In this document: piece after piece, positions 42,361 to 54,346 of the stretch
Numbering within the stretch: position 1 is the first letter of the stretch
Layout: each line of letters begins with the position of its first letter
Assembly: GCF_003515685.1 (NCBI RefSeq)
Contig: NZ_QWEG01000005.1
Coordinates: 1-64,000, forward strand
Source: Neobacillus notoginsengisoli
GTDB lineage: Bacteria; Bacillota; Bacilli; Bacillales; Cytobacillaceae
Reading direction: 5' to 3'
Length of the DNA stretch: 64,000 bases
The notes under the pieces: generated by a model
The model's input: the letters and a program-made list of their open reading frames with translations, nothing else
Databases searched by the model: none
What the model was told of the DNA's origin: nothing
Made by a program: the position numbers and the translations under genes

Positions 42361-42418
42361 GGCAACGTTCAAAAATTAAGTTGGTTTATAATAGATGCCT
42401 TTAAGGGAGGTGAGCAAA

Positions 42419-44867
<2,449 letters not shown>

Positions 44868-45259
44868 GAAAAGCGGAGGCGGCTCGCACAGGGGCGACAG
44901 GCTTAAGACGAGCCGGCCAGAAGGCGTTCTTTGCCTTCTTGCCGGATTGGCTTAAGACCCCGAGCCCCTGGCCGCCGCAGCTAGACAAAGAAAAGCGGAG
45001 GCGGCCGTTTAGCGCCGTATGGACTGGAGGGCTCCGAACGAGATAAAGGAAACACGATGAACGGAGTGAATCGATGTTGACTTATCGTAAGGAGGAGACC
45101 GAAGTCCACTAGGCGCTGGCCGCCACAGCTAGACAAAGAAAAGCGGAGGCGGCTCGCCCAGGGGCGACAGGCTTAAGACGAGACGGCCAGAAGGCGTTCT
45201 TTGCCTTCTTGCCGGATTGGCTTAAGACCCCGAGCCCCTAGCCGCCGTAGCTAGACAAA
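44868..45259. repeat. Three tandem copies of intergenic repeat family 2 between dnaK and dnaJ
   Basis: Units at 44868-44990, 44991-45138 and 45139-45259. Each opens with AAAAGCGGAGGCGGC and closes with GCCGCC.CAGCTAGACAAA. Units 1 and 3 are nearly identical (GGGGCGACAGGCTTAAGACG, CCAGAAGGCGTTCTTTGCC, then GGCTTAAGACCCCGAGCCCC); unit 2 has a different interior. The ends can fold on each other. Related copies lie at 57100-57160 (nested in family 1) and, inverted, at 47597-47907 and 63024-63200. Non-coding. Confidence 0.85.
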
Positions 45260-45285
45260 TAGAAAAGCGCAAGCGACGTATTTTT

Positions 45286-45326
45286 AGAAAAAGTCAAAGT
45301 CACGATTACTGGCTTTGGCTTTTTCT
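45286..45326 (+). terminator. Hairpin terminator upstream of dnaJ
   Basis: AGAAAAAGTCAAAG pairs with CTTTGGCTTTTTCT (G-U pairs), around a 13-base loop. It probably ends most dnaK transcripts, leaving dnaJ at lower level or on its own promoter. Confidence 0.65.
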
Positions 45327-45413
45327 GTGGCTTGCCATCTCTATCTTTATATTGTTTAACAGCCATCTGGATGGTACAATTATTTTTATGTGAGATTTTT
45401 CGGGAGTGGTTAC

Positions 45414-46541
45414 ATGAGCAAAAGGGATTACTATGAGGTTCTGGGCGTGGGCAAAGGTGCTTCTAAGGACGAGATCCGAAAAGCCTACCGCAAGCTTTCA
45501 AAAAAGTATCACCCGGATATAAATAAAGAACCTGATGCAGACGAAAAGTTTAAAGAATTATCAGAAGCATATGAAACGCTGAGCGACGACCAAAAGCGTG
45601 CCCATTACGATCAATTCGGCCACACCGACCCTAACCAGGGCTTTGGTGGAGGTGCTGATTTTGGCGGGGGCTTTGGCGGTTTCGAAGATATTTTTAATTC
45701 GTTCTTCGGCGGAGGCGCAGCAAGAAGGCGGGATCCAAATGCACCTAGGCAGGGTGCCGATCTTCAATATACGATGACCGTATCCTTTGAAGAAGCTGCT
45801 TTTGGAAAAGAAACCGACATTGAAATACCGAGGGATGAAACATGTGACACTTGCCAAGGCTCCGGTGCGAAACCGGGAACGAGCCCGGATACATGCGGGC
45901 ATTGTCATGGAACTGGCCAGCTGAATGTGGAGCAGAATACACCTTTTGGCCGTATAGTCAATCGAAGGGTGTGTACTTACTGTAATGGAACAGGCAAGGA
46001 AATTAAGCATAAATGTTCAACCTGTGGCGGTGAAGGCAAGGTAAGGAAGCGCCGTAAAATCCATGTGAAAATTCCTGCGGGCATTGATGATGGCCAACAA
46101 TTGCGAATGGCGGGACAAGGAGAGGCAGGCATTAACGGAGGACCTCCGGGAGACTTATACGTTGTCTTCCATGTCAGGCCGCATGAATTTTTCGAGCGTG
46201 ACGGGGATGACGTATATTGTGAAATGCCGCTGACCTTCGTCCAGGCTTCATTGGGTGACGAAATTGAAGTTCCGACGCTGCATGGCAAGGTTAAATTAAA
46301 AGTTCCTTCTGGAACACAATCGGGTACTAAATTCCGGCTTCGCGGGAAAGGAATTCCGAATGTGCGGGGTTACGGAACAGGTGACCAGCATGTGATCGTC
46401 AGAATTATCACCCCTACAAAATTGACAGATAAGCAAAAACAGCTTCTCCGTGAGTTTGCTGAGATCAGTGGGAAGGCACCACTTGGAGAGCATGAAGAAA
46501 GCTTTTTTTCAAAAGTAAAACGCGCCTTTAAGGGCGACTGA
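45414..46541 (+). CDS. dnaJ: Chaperone DnaJ (Hsp40)
   Basis: DnaK co-chaperone that stimulates its ATPase. 375 residues: J domain with HPD (KYHPDINKE, about residue 35), Gly/Phe region ([14 protein letters not shown]), four zinc-finger repeats [32 protein letters not shown] (about 145-215) and the C-terminal substrate domains. ATG 45414 after CGGGAGTGGTTAC; the frame from 45390 has no site. Confidence 0.97.
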   Translation: MSKRDYYEVLGVGKGASKDEIRKAYRKLSKKYHPDINKEPDADEKFKELSEAYETLSDDQKRAHYDQFGHTDPNQGFGGGADFGGGFGGFEDIFNSFFGGGAARRRDPNAPRQGADLQYTMTVSFEEAAFGKETDIEIPRDETCDTCQGSGAKPGTSPDTCGHCHGTGQLNVEQNTPFGRIVNRRVCTYCNGTGKEIKHKCSTCGGEGKVRKRRKIHVKIPAGIDDGQQLRMAGQGEAGINGGPPGDLYVVFHVRPHEFFERDGDDVYCEMPLTFVQASLGDEIEVPTLHGKVKLKVPSGTQSGTKFRLRGKGIPNVRGYGTGDQHVIVRIITPTKLTDKQKQLLREFAEISGKAPLGEHEESFFSKVKRAFKGD

Positions 46542-46557
46542 GATAGGGGCAAACGCA

Positions 46558-47499
46558 ATGAAGTGGTCTGAAATCAGCATCCATACGACAAATGAAGCAG
46601 TTGAACCGATTTCCCATATCCTTCATGAGGCAGGGGCAAGCGGAGTCGTAATCGAGGATCCATTTGAGCTGGTCAAGGAACGGGAAGATCAGTTTGGCGA
46701 AATCTATCAACTCGACCCTCGGGATTATCCGGAAGAAGGCGTAATTGTGAAAGCGTACCTTCCGATAAACAGCTTCCTAGGAGAATCAGTTGATGCGATT
46801 AAGGAAGCAATCAACAACCTGATTATCCATGATATCGATATCGGCCTGAATAAGGTAACCATCTCCGAGGTCAATGAAGAGGAGTGGGCGACAGCCTGGA
46901 AGAAGTACTACAATCCAGTTAAAATATCCGAACGATTCACGGTTGTGCCTACTTGGGAGGAGTATACTCCCGTTCACAGCGATGAATTGATCATTGAACT
47001 CGATCCAGGAATGGCTTTCGGAACGGGTACCCATCCCACCACTGTGATGTGCATACAGGCACTGGAGCGAACAGTTTTGCCTGGAGATGAAGTGATTGAT
47101 GTCGGAACAGGGTCAGGTGTATTGAGCATCGCCGCGGCTTTGCTAGGGGCCTCATCTATAAAAGCATTTGACCTGGACGAGATCGCGGTAAAAGCAGCAA
47201 GGCTGAATATCAAGCTTAATAAAGTCCAGGACAGAGCAGTCGTTGCCCAAAACAATCTGCTCGATGATATTCCCGACCATTCGGCAAATGTCATTGTCGC
47301 CAATATTTTGGCCGAGGTGATTGTACGGTTTACTGCTGATGCGGCGCGTGTCATCAAGCCGGGCGGCACATTTATCACGTCAGGAATCATCCAGGCGAAA
47401 AAAGATTTGGTCGTGGATGCACTCATACAAGATGGATTTAGCATCAAGGAAACAATGGTGATGGAAGACTGGGTTGCGATTATTGCTCAAAGAAACTAA
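46558..47499 (+). CDS. prmA: Ribosomal protein L11 methyltransferase
   Basis: SAM-dependent trimethylation of ribosomal protein L11. 313 residues: N-terminal substrate domain ([16 protein letters not shown]), linker, and C-terminal Rossmann domain with [12 protein letters not shown], motif [14 protein letters not shown] (about 181-193) and NILAEVI. Follows dnaJ by 16 bases as in Bacillus. Confidence 0.95.
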   Translation: MKWSEISIHTTNEAVEPISHILHEAGASGVVIEDPFELVKEREDQFGEIYQLDPRDYPEEGVIVKAYLPINSFLGESVDAIKEAINNLIIHDIDIGLNKVTISEVNEEEWATAWKKYYNPVKISERFTVVPTWEEYTPVHSDELIIELDPGMAFGTGTHPTTVMCIQALERTVLPGDEVIDVGTGSGVLSIAAALLGASSIKAFDLDEIAVKAARLNIKLNKVQDRAVVAQNNLLDDIPDHSANVIVANILAEVIVRFTADAARVIKPGGTFITSGIIQAKKDLVVDALIQDGFSIKETMVMEDWVAIIAQRN

Positions 47500-47511
47500 A
47501 GTAAATGAAAG

Positions 47512-47545
47512 CGGCGTCCGTTTTTGACATACGGATGCCTTTTTC
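47512..47545 (+). terminator. prmA terminator
   Basis: GGCGTCCG pairs with CGGATGCC (one G-U), followed by T5. Confidence 0.7.
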
Positions 47546-47596
47546 ATTGTTAAGGAAATTATAAAATATGTCCTTGTGGAAAACTCAAAACAAGTT

Positions 47597-47907
47597 GTTG
47601 TAATCCAGCTCCACAAAGGAAAGCTTCGGGAGCATAAGCATCGCACGAAGGAAAAGCGTTAGCTTTTTCGAGGAGCGCCTAGCCCCTCGAGGTCACAAGC
47701 CATTCCGGCCAAAAGGTGAAAGACCGAACCTTTCGTCCGGCTCGTCTTGTGCTTGGCTACGCTTCGCTCGCATTAAGGGCGACTAAGGCTTTGCTGTCGC
47801 AAAACCAAGTCTTCCTATATCGGGGCTGACCAAAAAGGAAAGCTTCTGGGATTAATCATCGCAGGGACAGGCGGTTTTTGCCTGTCACAAAGGCGCTTGC
47901 GCATTTT
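47597..47907. repeat. Composite repeat between prmA and rsmE (inverted family 2 plus small module)
   Basis: Opens GTAATCCAGCTCC and contains GAGCGCCTAGCCCCTCGAGG, a GGCCAAAAGGTGAAAGACCG/CCGGCTCGTCTTGTGCTTGG pair and TCGGGGCTGACCA, which match the glyS-leader repeat (63024-63200) and, in reverse, family 2. At 47838-47892 the small module appears inverted (CGCAGGGACAGGCGG, TTTTTGCCTGTCAC). No ORF with a ribosome binding site. Confidence 0.75.
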
Positions 47908-47988
47908 GTTCTGTTTCTCACATATTTAAGTGACTTTAGCAGCAACTTTTAGTAAAATAGAAATATTGCTTGCAGAGGGGTGCATTTT

Positions 47989-48735
47989 GTGCAGCGCTAT
48001 TTTGTAGATAAGCAGGAGCAAAGCCAATTTATTCTTGAAAATGATGACCGCCACCATATAGTGAAGGTAATGCGGATGAATCCTGGGGATGAGATTATTT
48101 GTGTTAATCCAGACGGCAGGAGCGCCATTTGCAAAATTGCAGAAATTACCGATGAAGCAGTCGTGGCCGATATAGTAAAATGGAATGATGAAACAGTTGA
48201 ATTGCCAGTCCGTGTAACCATTGCATGCGGCCTTCCAAAAGGGGACAAGCTTGAGTGGATCATCCAGAAGGGAACGGAAATGGGGGCGTACAGCTTCATT
48301 CCATTTGCAGCGAAAAGGTCAGTTGTCAAGTTGGATGAAAAGAAGTCTGGAAAAAAAACAGAGCGATGGCAAAAGATAGCGAAGGAAGCTGCCGAGCAAT
48401 CCCATCGGAATCAAGTGCCCGGAGTTTCGGCACCGATAGATTTCCATACTCTTCTAAAAGAGAGTAAAAACTACGATTTCAAGGTTGTAGCTTATGAAGA
48501 AGAAAGCAGGTCCGGTGAAACGGCTAATTTTGTACAAACCCTCAACCAACTTCAGACAGGGGATTCATTGTTCATTGTATTTGGCCCCGAGGGAGGACTT
48601 TCGGAAAAGGAAGCCAGGCTCCTCGAGGACCATGATTTTAAGCTTTGCGGGCTTGGCCCGAGAATATTAAGGGCAGAAACCGCCCCGCTTTATGCGCTGG
48701 CGGCGATTTCCTACCAATTAGAACTAATGAGGTGA
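47989..48735 (+). CDS. rsmE: 16S rRNA m3U1498 methyltransferase
   Basis: SPOUT-class methyltransferase. 248 residues: N-terminal PUA-like domain (MQRYFVDKQEQ), GLPKGDKLEWIIQKGTEMG, SHRNQVP, and the SAM-binding knot FGPEGGLSEKEA and LGPRILRAETAPLYAL. GTG 47989 is chosen because AGAGGGG is 9 bases upstream and the product then starts MQRYF as in YqeU; the GTG at 47980 overlaps that site. Followed after 6 bases by mtaB. Confidence 0.95.
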   Translation: MQRYFVDKQEQSQFILENDDRHHIVKVMRMNPGDEIICVNPDGRSAICKIAEITDEAVVADIVKWNDETVELPVRVTIACGLPKGDKLEWIIQKGTEMGAYSFIPFAAKRSVVKLDEKKSGKKTERWQKIAKEAAEQSHRNQVPGVSAPIDFHTLLKESKNYDFKVVAYEEESRSGETANFVQTLNQLQTGDSLFIVFGPEGGLSEKEARLLEDHDFKLCGLGPRILRAETAPLYALAAISYQLELMR

Positions 48736-48741
48736 GTTTAC

Positions 48742-50085
48742 ATGCCTACAGTCGCGTTTCATACTCTTGGATGCAAGGTGAACCACTATGAAACTGAAGC
48801 AATCTGGCAATTGTTTAAACAGGAAGGCTATGAACGGGTTGAGTTTGAATCAACTTCCGATGTCTATATAATTAATACTTGCACAGTAACGAATACTGGA
48901 GATAAAAAGAGCCGCCAGGTCATCCGCCGTGCAATCAGGAAAAATCCCGATGCGGTTATTTGTGTAACTGGCTGCTATGCCCAGACTTCTCCAGCGGAAA
49001 TCCTCGCGATTCCCGGGGTGGATATCGTTGTCGGGACACAAGACCGTGTTAAGATGCTAGAGTATATCGAGCAATACAAGCATGAAAGGCAACCGATTAA
49101 CGGTGTACGCAACATTATGAAGAACCGTGTTTATGAGGAACTTGATGTTCCCGCATTTACTGACCGGACACGGGCTTCCCTGAAAATTCAGGAGGGCTGC
49201 AATAATTTCTGCACCTTCTGTATCATTCCGTGGGCACGCGGCTTGATGAGGTCTCGCGATCCGAAGGAAGTTATTCGCCAGGCCCAGCAGCTCGTTGATG
49301 CAGGCTACAAGGAGATTGTATTGACCGGTATTCATACTGGCGGATATGGTGAAGATATGAAAGATTACAATCTTGCCTCCCTTCTTAGTGACCTCGAAGC
49401 TCAGGTGAAAGGTCTGAAGCGCCTCCGTATATCTTCAATCGAGGCTAGTCAAATTACGGATGAAGTGATTCAGGTAATCAACGATTCGAATCTTGTTGTC
49501 CGCCATCTCCATATTCCTTTACAATCCGGCTCGGATACAGTACTGAAGCGGATGCGCAGGAAATATACGATGGAGTTCTTTGGCGAGCGTATTGAACGGC
49601 TAAAAGAGGCCCTTCCCGGCCTTGCGGTCACTTCTGACGTTATTGTTGGTTTTCCGGGTGAAACGGATGAAGAGTTCATGGAAACATACAATTTCATTAA
49701 AGAACATAAATTTTCTGAGCTTCATGTCTTCCCATATTCAAAGCGGACCGGTACCCCTGCCGCCCGAATGGAAGACCAGGTTGATGAAGAAGTGAAAAAT
49801 GAGCGCGTCCACAAACTCATTGCACTTTCAGATCAGCTTGCCAAGGAATATGCTTCTCAATCCGAAGGGGAAGTACTTGAAGTGATACCTGAGGAAGAAT
49901 TCAACAATGAAGGGATGTATGTCGGCTACACCGATAATTACCTGAAGGTTGTTTTCCCTGCAACTGAAGACATGGTTGGCAAATTAGTGAAAGTAAAAAT
50001 CGCTAAAGCCGGCTACCCTTATAATGAAGGACAATTCGTCAAAATTATGGATGAAACAACAGAACTGAAAGAAGCTGTTATTTAG
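48742..50085 (+). CDS. mtaB: tRNA (t6A37) methylthiotransferase MtaB
   Basis: Radical SAM enzyme turning t6A37 into ms2t6A in tRNAs reading ANN codons. 447 residues: UPF0004 domain with Cys ligands (LGCKVNHYETE, NTCTVTN, GCYAQ), radical SAM motif C-x3-C-x2-C in CNNFCTFCIIPWARG (about 153-167), and a C-terminal TRAM domain. Corresponds to B. subtilis YqeV. Confidence 0.95.
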   Translation: MPTVAFHTLGCKVNHYETEAIWQLFKQEGYERVEFESTSDVYIINTCTVTNTGDKKSRQVIRRAIRKNPDAVICVTGCYAQTSPAEILAIPGVDIVVGTQDRVKMLEYIEQYKHERQPINGVRNIMKNRVYEELDVPAFTDRTRASLKIQEGCNNFCTFCIIPWARGLMRSRDPKEVIRQAQQLVDAGYKEIVLTGIHTGGYGEDMKDYNLASLLSDLEAQVKGLKRLRISSIEASQITDEVIQVINDSNLVVRHLHIPLQSGSDTVLKRMRRKYTMEFFGERIERLKEALPGLAVTSDVIVGFPGETDEEFMETYNFIKEHKFSELHVFPYSKRTGTPAARMEDQVDEEVKNERVHKLIALSDQLAKEYASQSEGEVLEVIPEEEFNNEGMYVGYTDNYLKVVFPATEDMVGKLVKVKIAKAGYPYNEGQFVKIMDETTELKEAVI

Positions 50086-50097
50086 AGTAATAGTGTA

Positions 50098-50142
50098 AGG
50101 AAGGCTGCCCGGCGTTTAGCTGGGCAGCCTTCTAAATTGTTT
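50098..50142. terminator. Terminator between mtaB and the Na/Pi cotransporter gene
   Basis: AAGGCTGCCC.GC and GC.GGGCAGCCTT form a long stem. The two genes converge here. Confidence 0.85.
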
Positions 50143-50183
50143 GAAAGCGCTCGCTCCGATTCTCCCTTCATTTAGCTTTTCTG

Positions 50184-51110
50184 TCAGCGCGCATGAAGGT
50201 ACATAATCATCCTTCCGAACCGTTCAGCAAACGGGAGAGCCATTAATGAGGTCAGGACGTTAAAGATCACACTGATATGGGCCAACTGTACATCGGGGGA
50301 TTTTGCAAGATCGGGCCCAAGGCTTCCGAGCACTGGGATAAGAGGAATAAACAACATGACTCCAATGACATTCAGCCATACATGGGCAAAAGCGGCGAGC
50401 CTTGCTTCCTCTCCGCCCCCTATCGAAGCGAGAAGGGCAGTAATGCAAGTTCCGATATTTGCCCCGAGCATAACAGCGATTCCCGCTTCAAGCCCTAAAA
50501 CGCCCGAGGTAAGGAATCCCATCGCAATTCCGGTCATCGCTGTACTGGATTGAATTACAGCGGTCATACAGGCGCCTACAGCAATTCCGATCAACAGATG
50601 CTCATTTAATGACATGAGCAGCCTCGAAACAGAATCAACTGAAGTGAGCGGCACTGCCAGCATTTCGAACCCCTTCATTGCAGTAAAAACGGATGCAATC
50701 CCTAGAAGAACCATGCCAAGACTCCGCCATACCACATTCCGGGCAAGAATGAATAATCCTCCGGCAATGGCGATCGGAATTAGAATTCTGCCCAGGTCAA
50801 ACGTGATCAATTCGGTTTTAAAGGTTGTCCCGATATTTGTCCCTAGGATGATTCCGATCGACTGTGGGAAGGTCAAAATCCGTGCGGATATCAATCCGAT
50901 TGCCAAAACCATCACCGTCGAACTGCTTTGCAATACAGCCGTGACCAAGGTGCCTGTAACCATTCCTTTTGCCGGACTGCTAGTCAGTTTTTTTAGGAGT
51001 ACTTTAAGCCTGTTCCCGGAAATATTAAACATCCCGATCCTGATGACGGTCATGCCTAGTATAAATAATCCAATACATAAACTGAATAAAATAATATATT
51101 TCAACAGCAT
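50184..51110 (-). CDS. yqeW: Na/Pi cotransporter family protein YqeW
   Basis: Membrane protein of the NptA/PNaS family, 308 residues, about eight hydrophobic segments. The two inverted QSSS repeats that define the family are seen: VTAVLQSSSTVMVLA and MTAVIQSSTAMTG, each followed by GTNIGT/GANIGT. It is a Na+-coupled phosphate carrier by family; direction and physiological role are not known for YqeW. Annotated start ATG 51110; TTG 51104 is better spaced (9 bases) from GGGAG and may be the true start. No PhoU-like tail. Confidence 0.9.
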   Translation of the reverse strand: MLLKYIILFSLCIGLFILGMTVIRIGMFNISGNRLKVLLKKLTSSPAKGMVTGTLVTAVLQSSSTVMVLAIGLISARILTFPQSIGIILGTNIGTTFKTELITFDLGRILIPIAIAGGLFILARNVVWRSLGMVLLGIASVFTAMKGFEMLAVPLTSVDSVSRLLMSLNEHLLIGIAVGACMTAVIQSSTAMTGIAMGFLTSGVLGLEAGIAVMLGANIGTCITALLASIGGGEEARLAAFAHVWLNVIGVMLFIPLIPVLGSLGPDLAKSPDVQLAHISVIFNVLTSLMALPFAERFGRMIMYLHAR

Positions 51111-51235
51111 CCACTCCCGTTATCATTCTATTGCCTGTCCAGTGGAAGCATGATAGGAATTTCCGGTTTATGGCTATAAAATTGCCTAATGTCCAAAATA
51201 ACAATGGAGGAGAGGGCAAGTACCGTTAAATTCAG

Positions 51236-51264
51236 TTGACCTCTTGAAAAGGTTGTATTATAAT
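51236..51264 (+). promoter_or_regulatory. rpsU promoter
   Basis: TTGACC (51236-51241) and TATAAT (51259-51264), 17-base spacer. A near-consensus sigma-A promoter, as expected for a ribosomal protein gene. Confidence 0.85.
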
Positions 51265-51329
51265 GGCAAAGTACATGGAGTTCCATGTGTTTGATGTGAG
51301 TGTGTTGTGTTCGGAGGGAGGGAAAGAGA

Positions 51330-51503
51330 ATGTCTAAAACCGTCGTTCGTAAAAACGAATCGCTTGAAGATGCTCTTCGACGCTTTAAACGTACTGTATC
51401 TAAATCAGGTACTATCCAAGAAGCTAGAAAGCGCGAATTCTACGAAAAGCCTAGTGTAAAGCGTAAGAAGAAGTCTGAAGCAGCTAGAAAACGCAAGTTC
51501 TAA
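51330..51503 (+). CDS. rpsU: 30S ribosomal protein S21
   Basis: 57 residues, very basic, starting [20 protein letters not shown] and ending [15 protein letters not shown] 51330 follows GGAGGGAGGGAAAGAGA. It sits 17 bases before yqeY, as in Bacillus. Confidence 0.97.
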   Translation: MSKTVVRKNESLEDALRRFKRTVSKSGTIQEARKREFYEKPSVKRKKKSEAARKRKF

Positions 51504-51520
51504 GAGAGGGTCGGATCATA

Positions 51521-51964
51521 TTGAGTCTACTCGAGCGTTTGAATAATGACATGAAACTAGCGATGAAAAGCAAAGACAAAGACAAGTTGACTGTTATCCG
51601 GATGATTAAAGCTTCCCTGCAGAATGAAGCCATTAAGCATGGGAAAGAACTCACCGGGGAAGAAGAGCTTACTGTCCTTTCTCGCGAAATGAAACAACGG
51701 AAAGACTCCCTTCATGAATTTGATAAAGCAGGTCGCCAAGATCTTGTGGAAAAGTTGCATCAGGAAATAGCAATAGTTGAAATTTATATGCCTCAGCAGC
51801 TTTCTGAAGAAGAGCTTGAAGGCATTGTAAAGGAAACCATTACTGAAACCGGTGCAAGTTCTAAAGCTGAAATGGGAAAAGTGATGGCTGCCATTATGCC
51901 GAAAGTAAAAGGCAAGGCGGATGGATCGCTTGTTAATAAACTTGTGCAACAACACCTTTCATAA
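51521..51964 (+). CDS. yqeY: GatB/YqeY domain-containing protein
   Basis: 147-residue stand-alone YqeY domain, the helical domain found at the end of amidotransferase subunit GatB, possibly tRNA-binding. Seen: [38 protein letters not shown] and [15 protein letters not shown] start with GAGAGGGTCGG upstream. Co-transcribed with rpsU; exact role unknown. Confidence 0.94.
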   Translation: MSLLERLNNDMKLAMKSKDKDKLTVIRMIKASLQNEAIKHGKELTGEEELTVLSREMKQRKDSLHEFDKAGRQDLVEKLHQEIAIVEIYMPQQLSEEELEGIVKETITETGASSKAEMGKVMAAIMPKVKGKADGSLVNKLVQQHLS

Positions 51965-51982
51965 TTCAACTGACATCAATGG

Positions 51983-52011
51983 CCGCAGGCGTAAGCCTGC
52001 GGTTTTATTTT
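51983..52011 (+). terminator. yqeY terminator
   Basis: CCGCAGGC (51983-51990) and GCCTGCGG (51995-52002), then TTTTATTTT. Confidence 0.85.
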
Positions 52012-52049
52012 CGTTTGGAAACTGGGAAAACACAGAAAATTTTTCTAAA

Positions 52050-52075
52050 TGAAACTTTATCTAAGTTAAAGCGTA
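52050..52075 (+). promoter_or_regulatory. Sigma-W-type promoter of the nfeD-floA-yqfB operon
   Basis: TGAAAC (52050-52055), 16-base spacer, CGTA (52072-52075): exact match to the sigma-W consensus. B. subtilis yqeZ-yqfA-yqfB belongs to the sigma-W regulon, so cell-envelope stress control is expected here. Confidence 0.88.
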
Positions 52076-52115
52076 CATACTAAGGTAGGGAGATTTAGAG
52101 GGGGGGAGGATTGTA

Positions 52116-52754
52116 ATGGCAGAATTTATAACGGATCCCATAGTCGTAACTGTATTATTGACAATAGCAGGTATGGCTATGGTACTCGAACTTTTTTCGC
52201 CAAGGATGGGACTGCCGGGCCTGGTCGGGCTTTCCGCCTTGCTCGTGTTTTTTTATGGACATTTCATGGCCGGTCTGGCGGGCTTTGGGACCCTGGCTCT
52301 TTTTGTTGCAGGAATTGTCCTTATTTTTATGGAGTTTTTTCTGCCGGGCGCAGTGGCGGGAACACTTGGCATAGCCGCTTTAGTCGGAAGCCTGTTCCTT
52401 GCCGGGGGCAGTACGTTTCAAATGGGTGTTTCTTTACTCATATCCATTTTTTTCTCAATTGTTTTTTTCATCCTGCTCATTAAAGTGTTTCACAAAAAAA
52501 TGGCGCTTTTCAACTCGATGGTCCTGTTTGATACAGCCCGCAAGGAAGATGGCTATGTTTCGAATATAAACCGGACAGACCTTCTCGGAAAAGAAGGAGT
52601 TGCCATGACAGTGCTGCGACCGTCCGGAACGGCACTGTTTAACAACGAACGGATTGATGTCGTGACAGAAGGAGCCTTTATTAAAGCAGATGCGAGAGTA
52701 ATGGTTATTGAAGTAGAAGGCCCGCGGGTAGTTGTGAGAGAGATAAAAAATTAA
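52116..52754 (+). CDS. NfeD family membrane protein, short form without protease domain
   Basis: 212 residues: three to four membrane helices (about 8-25, 32-48, 55-110, 105-125) and a C-terminal OB-fold NfeD domain (about 150-210, LLGKEGVAMTVLRPSG, VVTEGAFIKAD). The B. subtilis partner of floA (YqeZ) is about twice as long, with an N-terminal ClpP/SppA-like serine protease; that part is absent here and the gene has a normal start after GGGGGGAGGATTGTA. NfeD proteins work with flotillin-like SPFH proteins in membrane microdomains. 12 bases before floA. Confidence 0.88.
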   Translation: MAEFITDPIVVTVLLTIAGMAMVLELFSPRMGLPGLVGLSALLVFFYGHFMAGLAGFGTLALFVAGIVLIFMEFFLPGAVAGTLGIAALVGSLFLAGGSTFQMGVSLLISIFFSIVFFILLIKVFHKKMALFNSMVLFDTARKEDGYVSNINRTDLLGKEGVAMTVLRPSGTALFNNERIDVVTEGAFIKADARVMVIEVEGPRVVVREIKN

Positions 52755-52766
52755 GGAGGAACTAAA

Positions 52767-53759
52767 TTGTTGACAAATGAAACTGTTTTTCTTTTTGCCA
52801 TCATTGCTGTAGGTTTTATTCTATTAGCCATTTTATTGTCATTCGTACCTGTCATGCTTTGGATTTCGGCACTTGCCGCCGGTGTGAGGGTCAGTATTTT
52901 TACCCTTATTGGAATGAGGCTCCGCCGCGTAACACCGCACAGGGTTATCAATCCGCTTATTAAAGCCCATAAAGCCGGGCTGAATGTGACAACAAACCAG
53001 CTTGAGAGCCATTATCTTGCGGGCGGTAACGTAGACAGGGTCGTAAACGCCTTGATCGCAGCACACAGGGCCAATATTGAGCTTTCCTTTGAACGAAGCG
53101 CTGCCATTGACCTGGCAGGCCGTGACGTACTCGAGGCAGTGCAAATGAGTGTTAACCCGAAAGTTATTGAAACGCCTTTTATCGCCGGCGTTGCAATGAA
53201 CGGGATTGAGGTAAAAGCAAAAGCAAGGATCACGGTGCGGGCGAATATTGACCGCCTTGTCGGGGGAGCCGGTGAAGAGACCATCGTTGCCCGTGTCGGG
53301 GAAGGTGTAGTGTCAACCATCGGTTCTTCCGAAACTCACAGCAAGGTACTTGAAAATCCTGATTTGATTTCCCAGACAGTCCTTGCAAAAGGGCTCGATG
53401 CAGGAACGGCTTTTGAAATCCTCTCAATCGACATAGCGGACGTTGATATCGGCAAAAACATTGGTGCAGAGCTTCAAACCGAACAAGCCGAGGCGGATAA
53501 AAAAATTGCCCAGGCAAAAGCGGAAGAGCGCCGTGCCATGGCTGTTGCCAGCGAACAAGAGATGCGCGCGAAGGTAGAAGAAATGCGCGCTAGGGTTGTC
53601 GAGGCCGAGGCTGAGGTTCCGCTTGCAATGGCGGAAGCACTGAAAACAGGAAATATTGGGGTCATGGATTATATGAATTTCAGAAATATTTCTGCTGATA
53701 CAGATATGAGAGACTCAATTGGCAAAATGGGCAAAGACAAAAAGGAAGATGGCCAGTAA
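52767..53759 (+). CDS. floA: Flotillin-like protein FloA
   Basis: Scaffold of functional membrane microdomains. 330 residues: N-terminal membrane segment (about 5-35), SPFH domain ([24 protein letters not shown], read in parts), and a C-terminal Ala/Glu-rich coiled coil ([19 protein letters not shown]...). TTG start after AAGGAGGAACTAAAT. Corresponds to B. subtilis YqfA. Confidence 0.96.
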   Translation: MLTNETVFLFAIIAVGFILLAILLSFVPVMLWISALAAGVRVSIFTLIGMRLRRVTPHRVINPLIKAHKAGLNVTTNQLESHYLAGGNVDRVVNALIAAHRANIELSFERSAAIDLAGRDVLEAVQMSVNPKVIETPFIAGVAMNGIEVKAKARITVRANIDRLVGGAGEETIVARVGEGVVSTIGSSETHSKVLENPDLISQTVLAKGLDAGTAFEILSIDIADVDIGKNIGAELQTEQAEADKKIAQAKAEERRAMAVASEQEMRAKVEEMRARVVEAEAEVPLAMAEALKTGNIGVMDYMNFRNISADTDMRDSIGKMGKDKKEDGQ

Positions 53760-53802
53760 GCAGCCATAACTGCTGCATTCAGAGCAGGGAAGGAGGCACA
53801 TT

Positions 53803-54255
53803 TTGGAAAGGATTTTTGAGAATCCCATTCTTTTATTCATTGTTATTGCCTTTATTTCTTCTCTTTTCGCAAAATCCAAAGGGAACACTGAAAATAAGCG
53901 GCGTACCTTTCCGGACTTGAGAAAGGAATTTGAAGAAACATATCGCGAAATGACCCGGCAGGAAGAGCCGGATCCAGGAAAAATGCCTCCTTTAAGGAGG
54001 TCGGAACCTGTGTATAAAGCACATGTTGAACAAGCTGTCCAACCAGTGAAAGCTGTAAAGGAAAAACCTGTTTCCAAAGCAATAGCAAAGAGAACCCAGG
54101 ATAGTCTCAGGCCTTCTCTAAGCCAGGAGCAAAAGAAGCATCCTGAACCGCCACCTTCAATTGAGCCGGTTAAGGAGAAAAATCTCGCGGATGCGATTGT
54201 GTGGGCTGAAATCCTCGGGCCTCCCCGGGCAAAGAAGCCATATTCTAAACGGTAG
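53803..54255 (+). CDS. yqfB: YqfB-like protein
   Basis: 150 residues, third gene of the sigma-W operon. One N-terminal helix (about 8-22), then a long Pro/Glu/Lys-rich, probably disordered region, ending NLADAIVWAEILGPPRAKKPY, a conserved-looking tail. TTG start after AGGGAAGGAGGCACATT. Function unknown; the position after floA points to the membrane-microdomain system. Confidence 0.8.
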   Translation: MERIFENPILLFIVIAFISSLFAKSKGNTENKRRTFPDLRKEFEETYREMTRQEEPDPGKMPPLRRSEPVYKAHVEQAVQPVKAVKEKPVSKAIAKRTQDSLRPSLSQEQKKHPEPPPSIEPVKEKNLADAIVWAEILGPPRAKKPYSKR

Positions 54256-54296
54256 TTGCCCCTATCAAGTCCGCCGGAAAAGAAAAACAAGTGCTA

Positions 54297-54346
54297 GAAC
54301 CCTCTTTCATTTCATAAATATGATGTGAAAGGGGGTTCTTTTTTTT
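54297..54346 (+). terminator. Terminator whose 3' arm contains the yqfC ribosome binding site
   Basis: GAACCCTCTTTC (54297-54308) pairs fully (one G-U) with GAAAGGGGGTTC (54327-54338), then T8 up to base 54346. The yqfC ATG begins at 54347, so its only Shine-Dalgarno (AAAGGGGG) lies in the 3' arm. Confidence 0.9.

Noticed and set aside
42111-42365. 60-codon ORFs on both strands between hrcA and grpE
   Set aside because: They coincide with the repeat copy and are translations of its GC-rich blocks.
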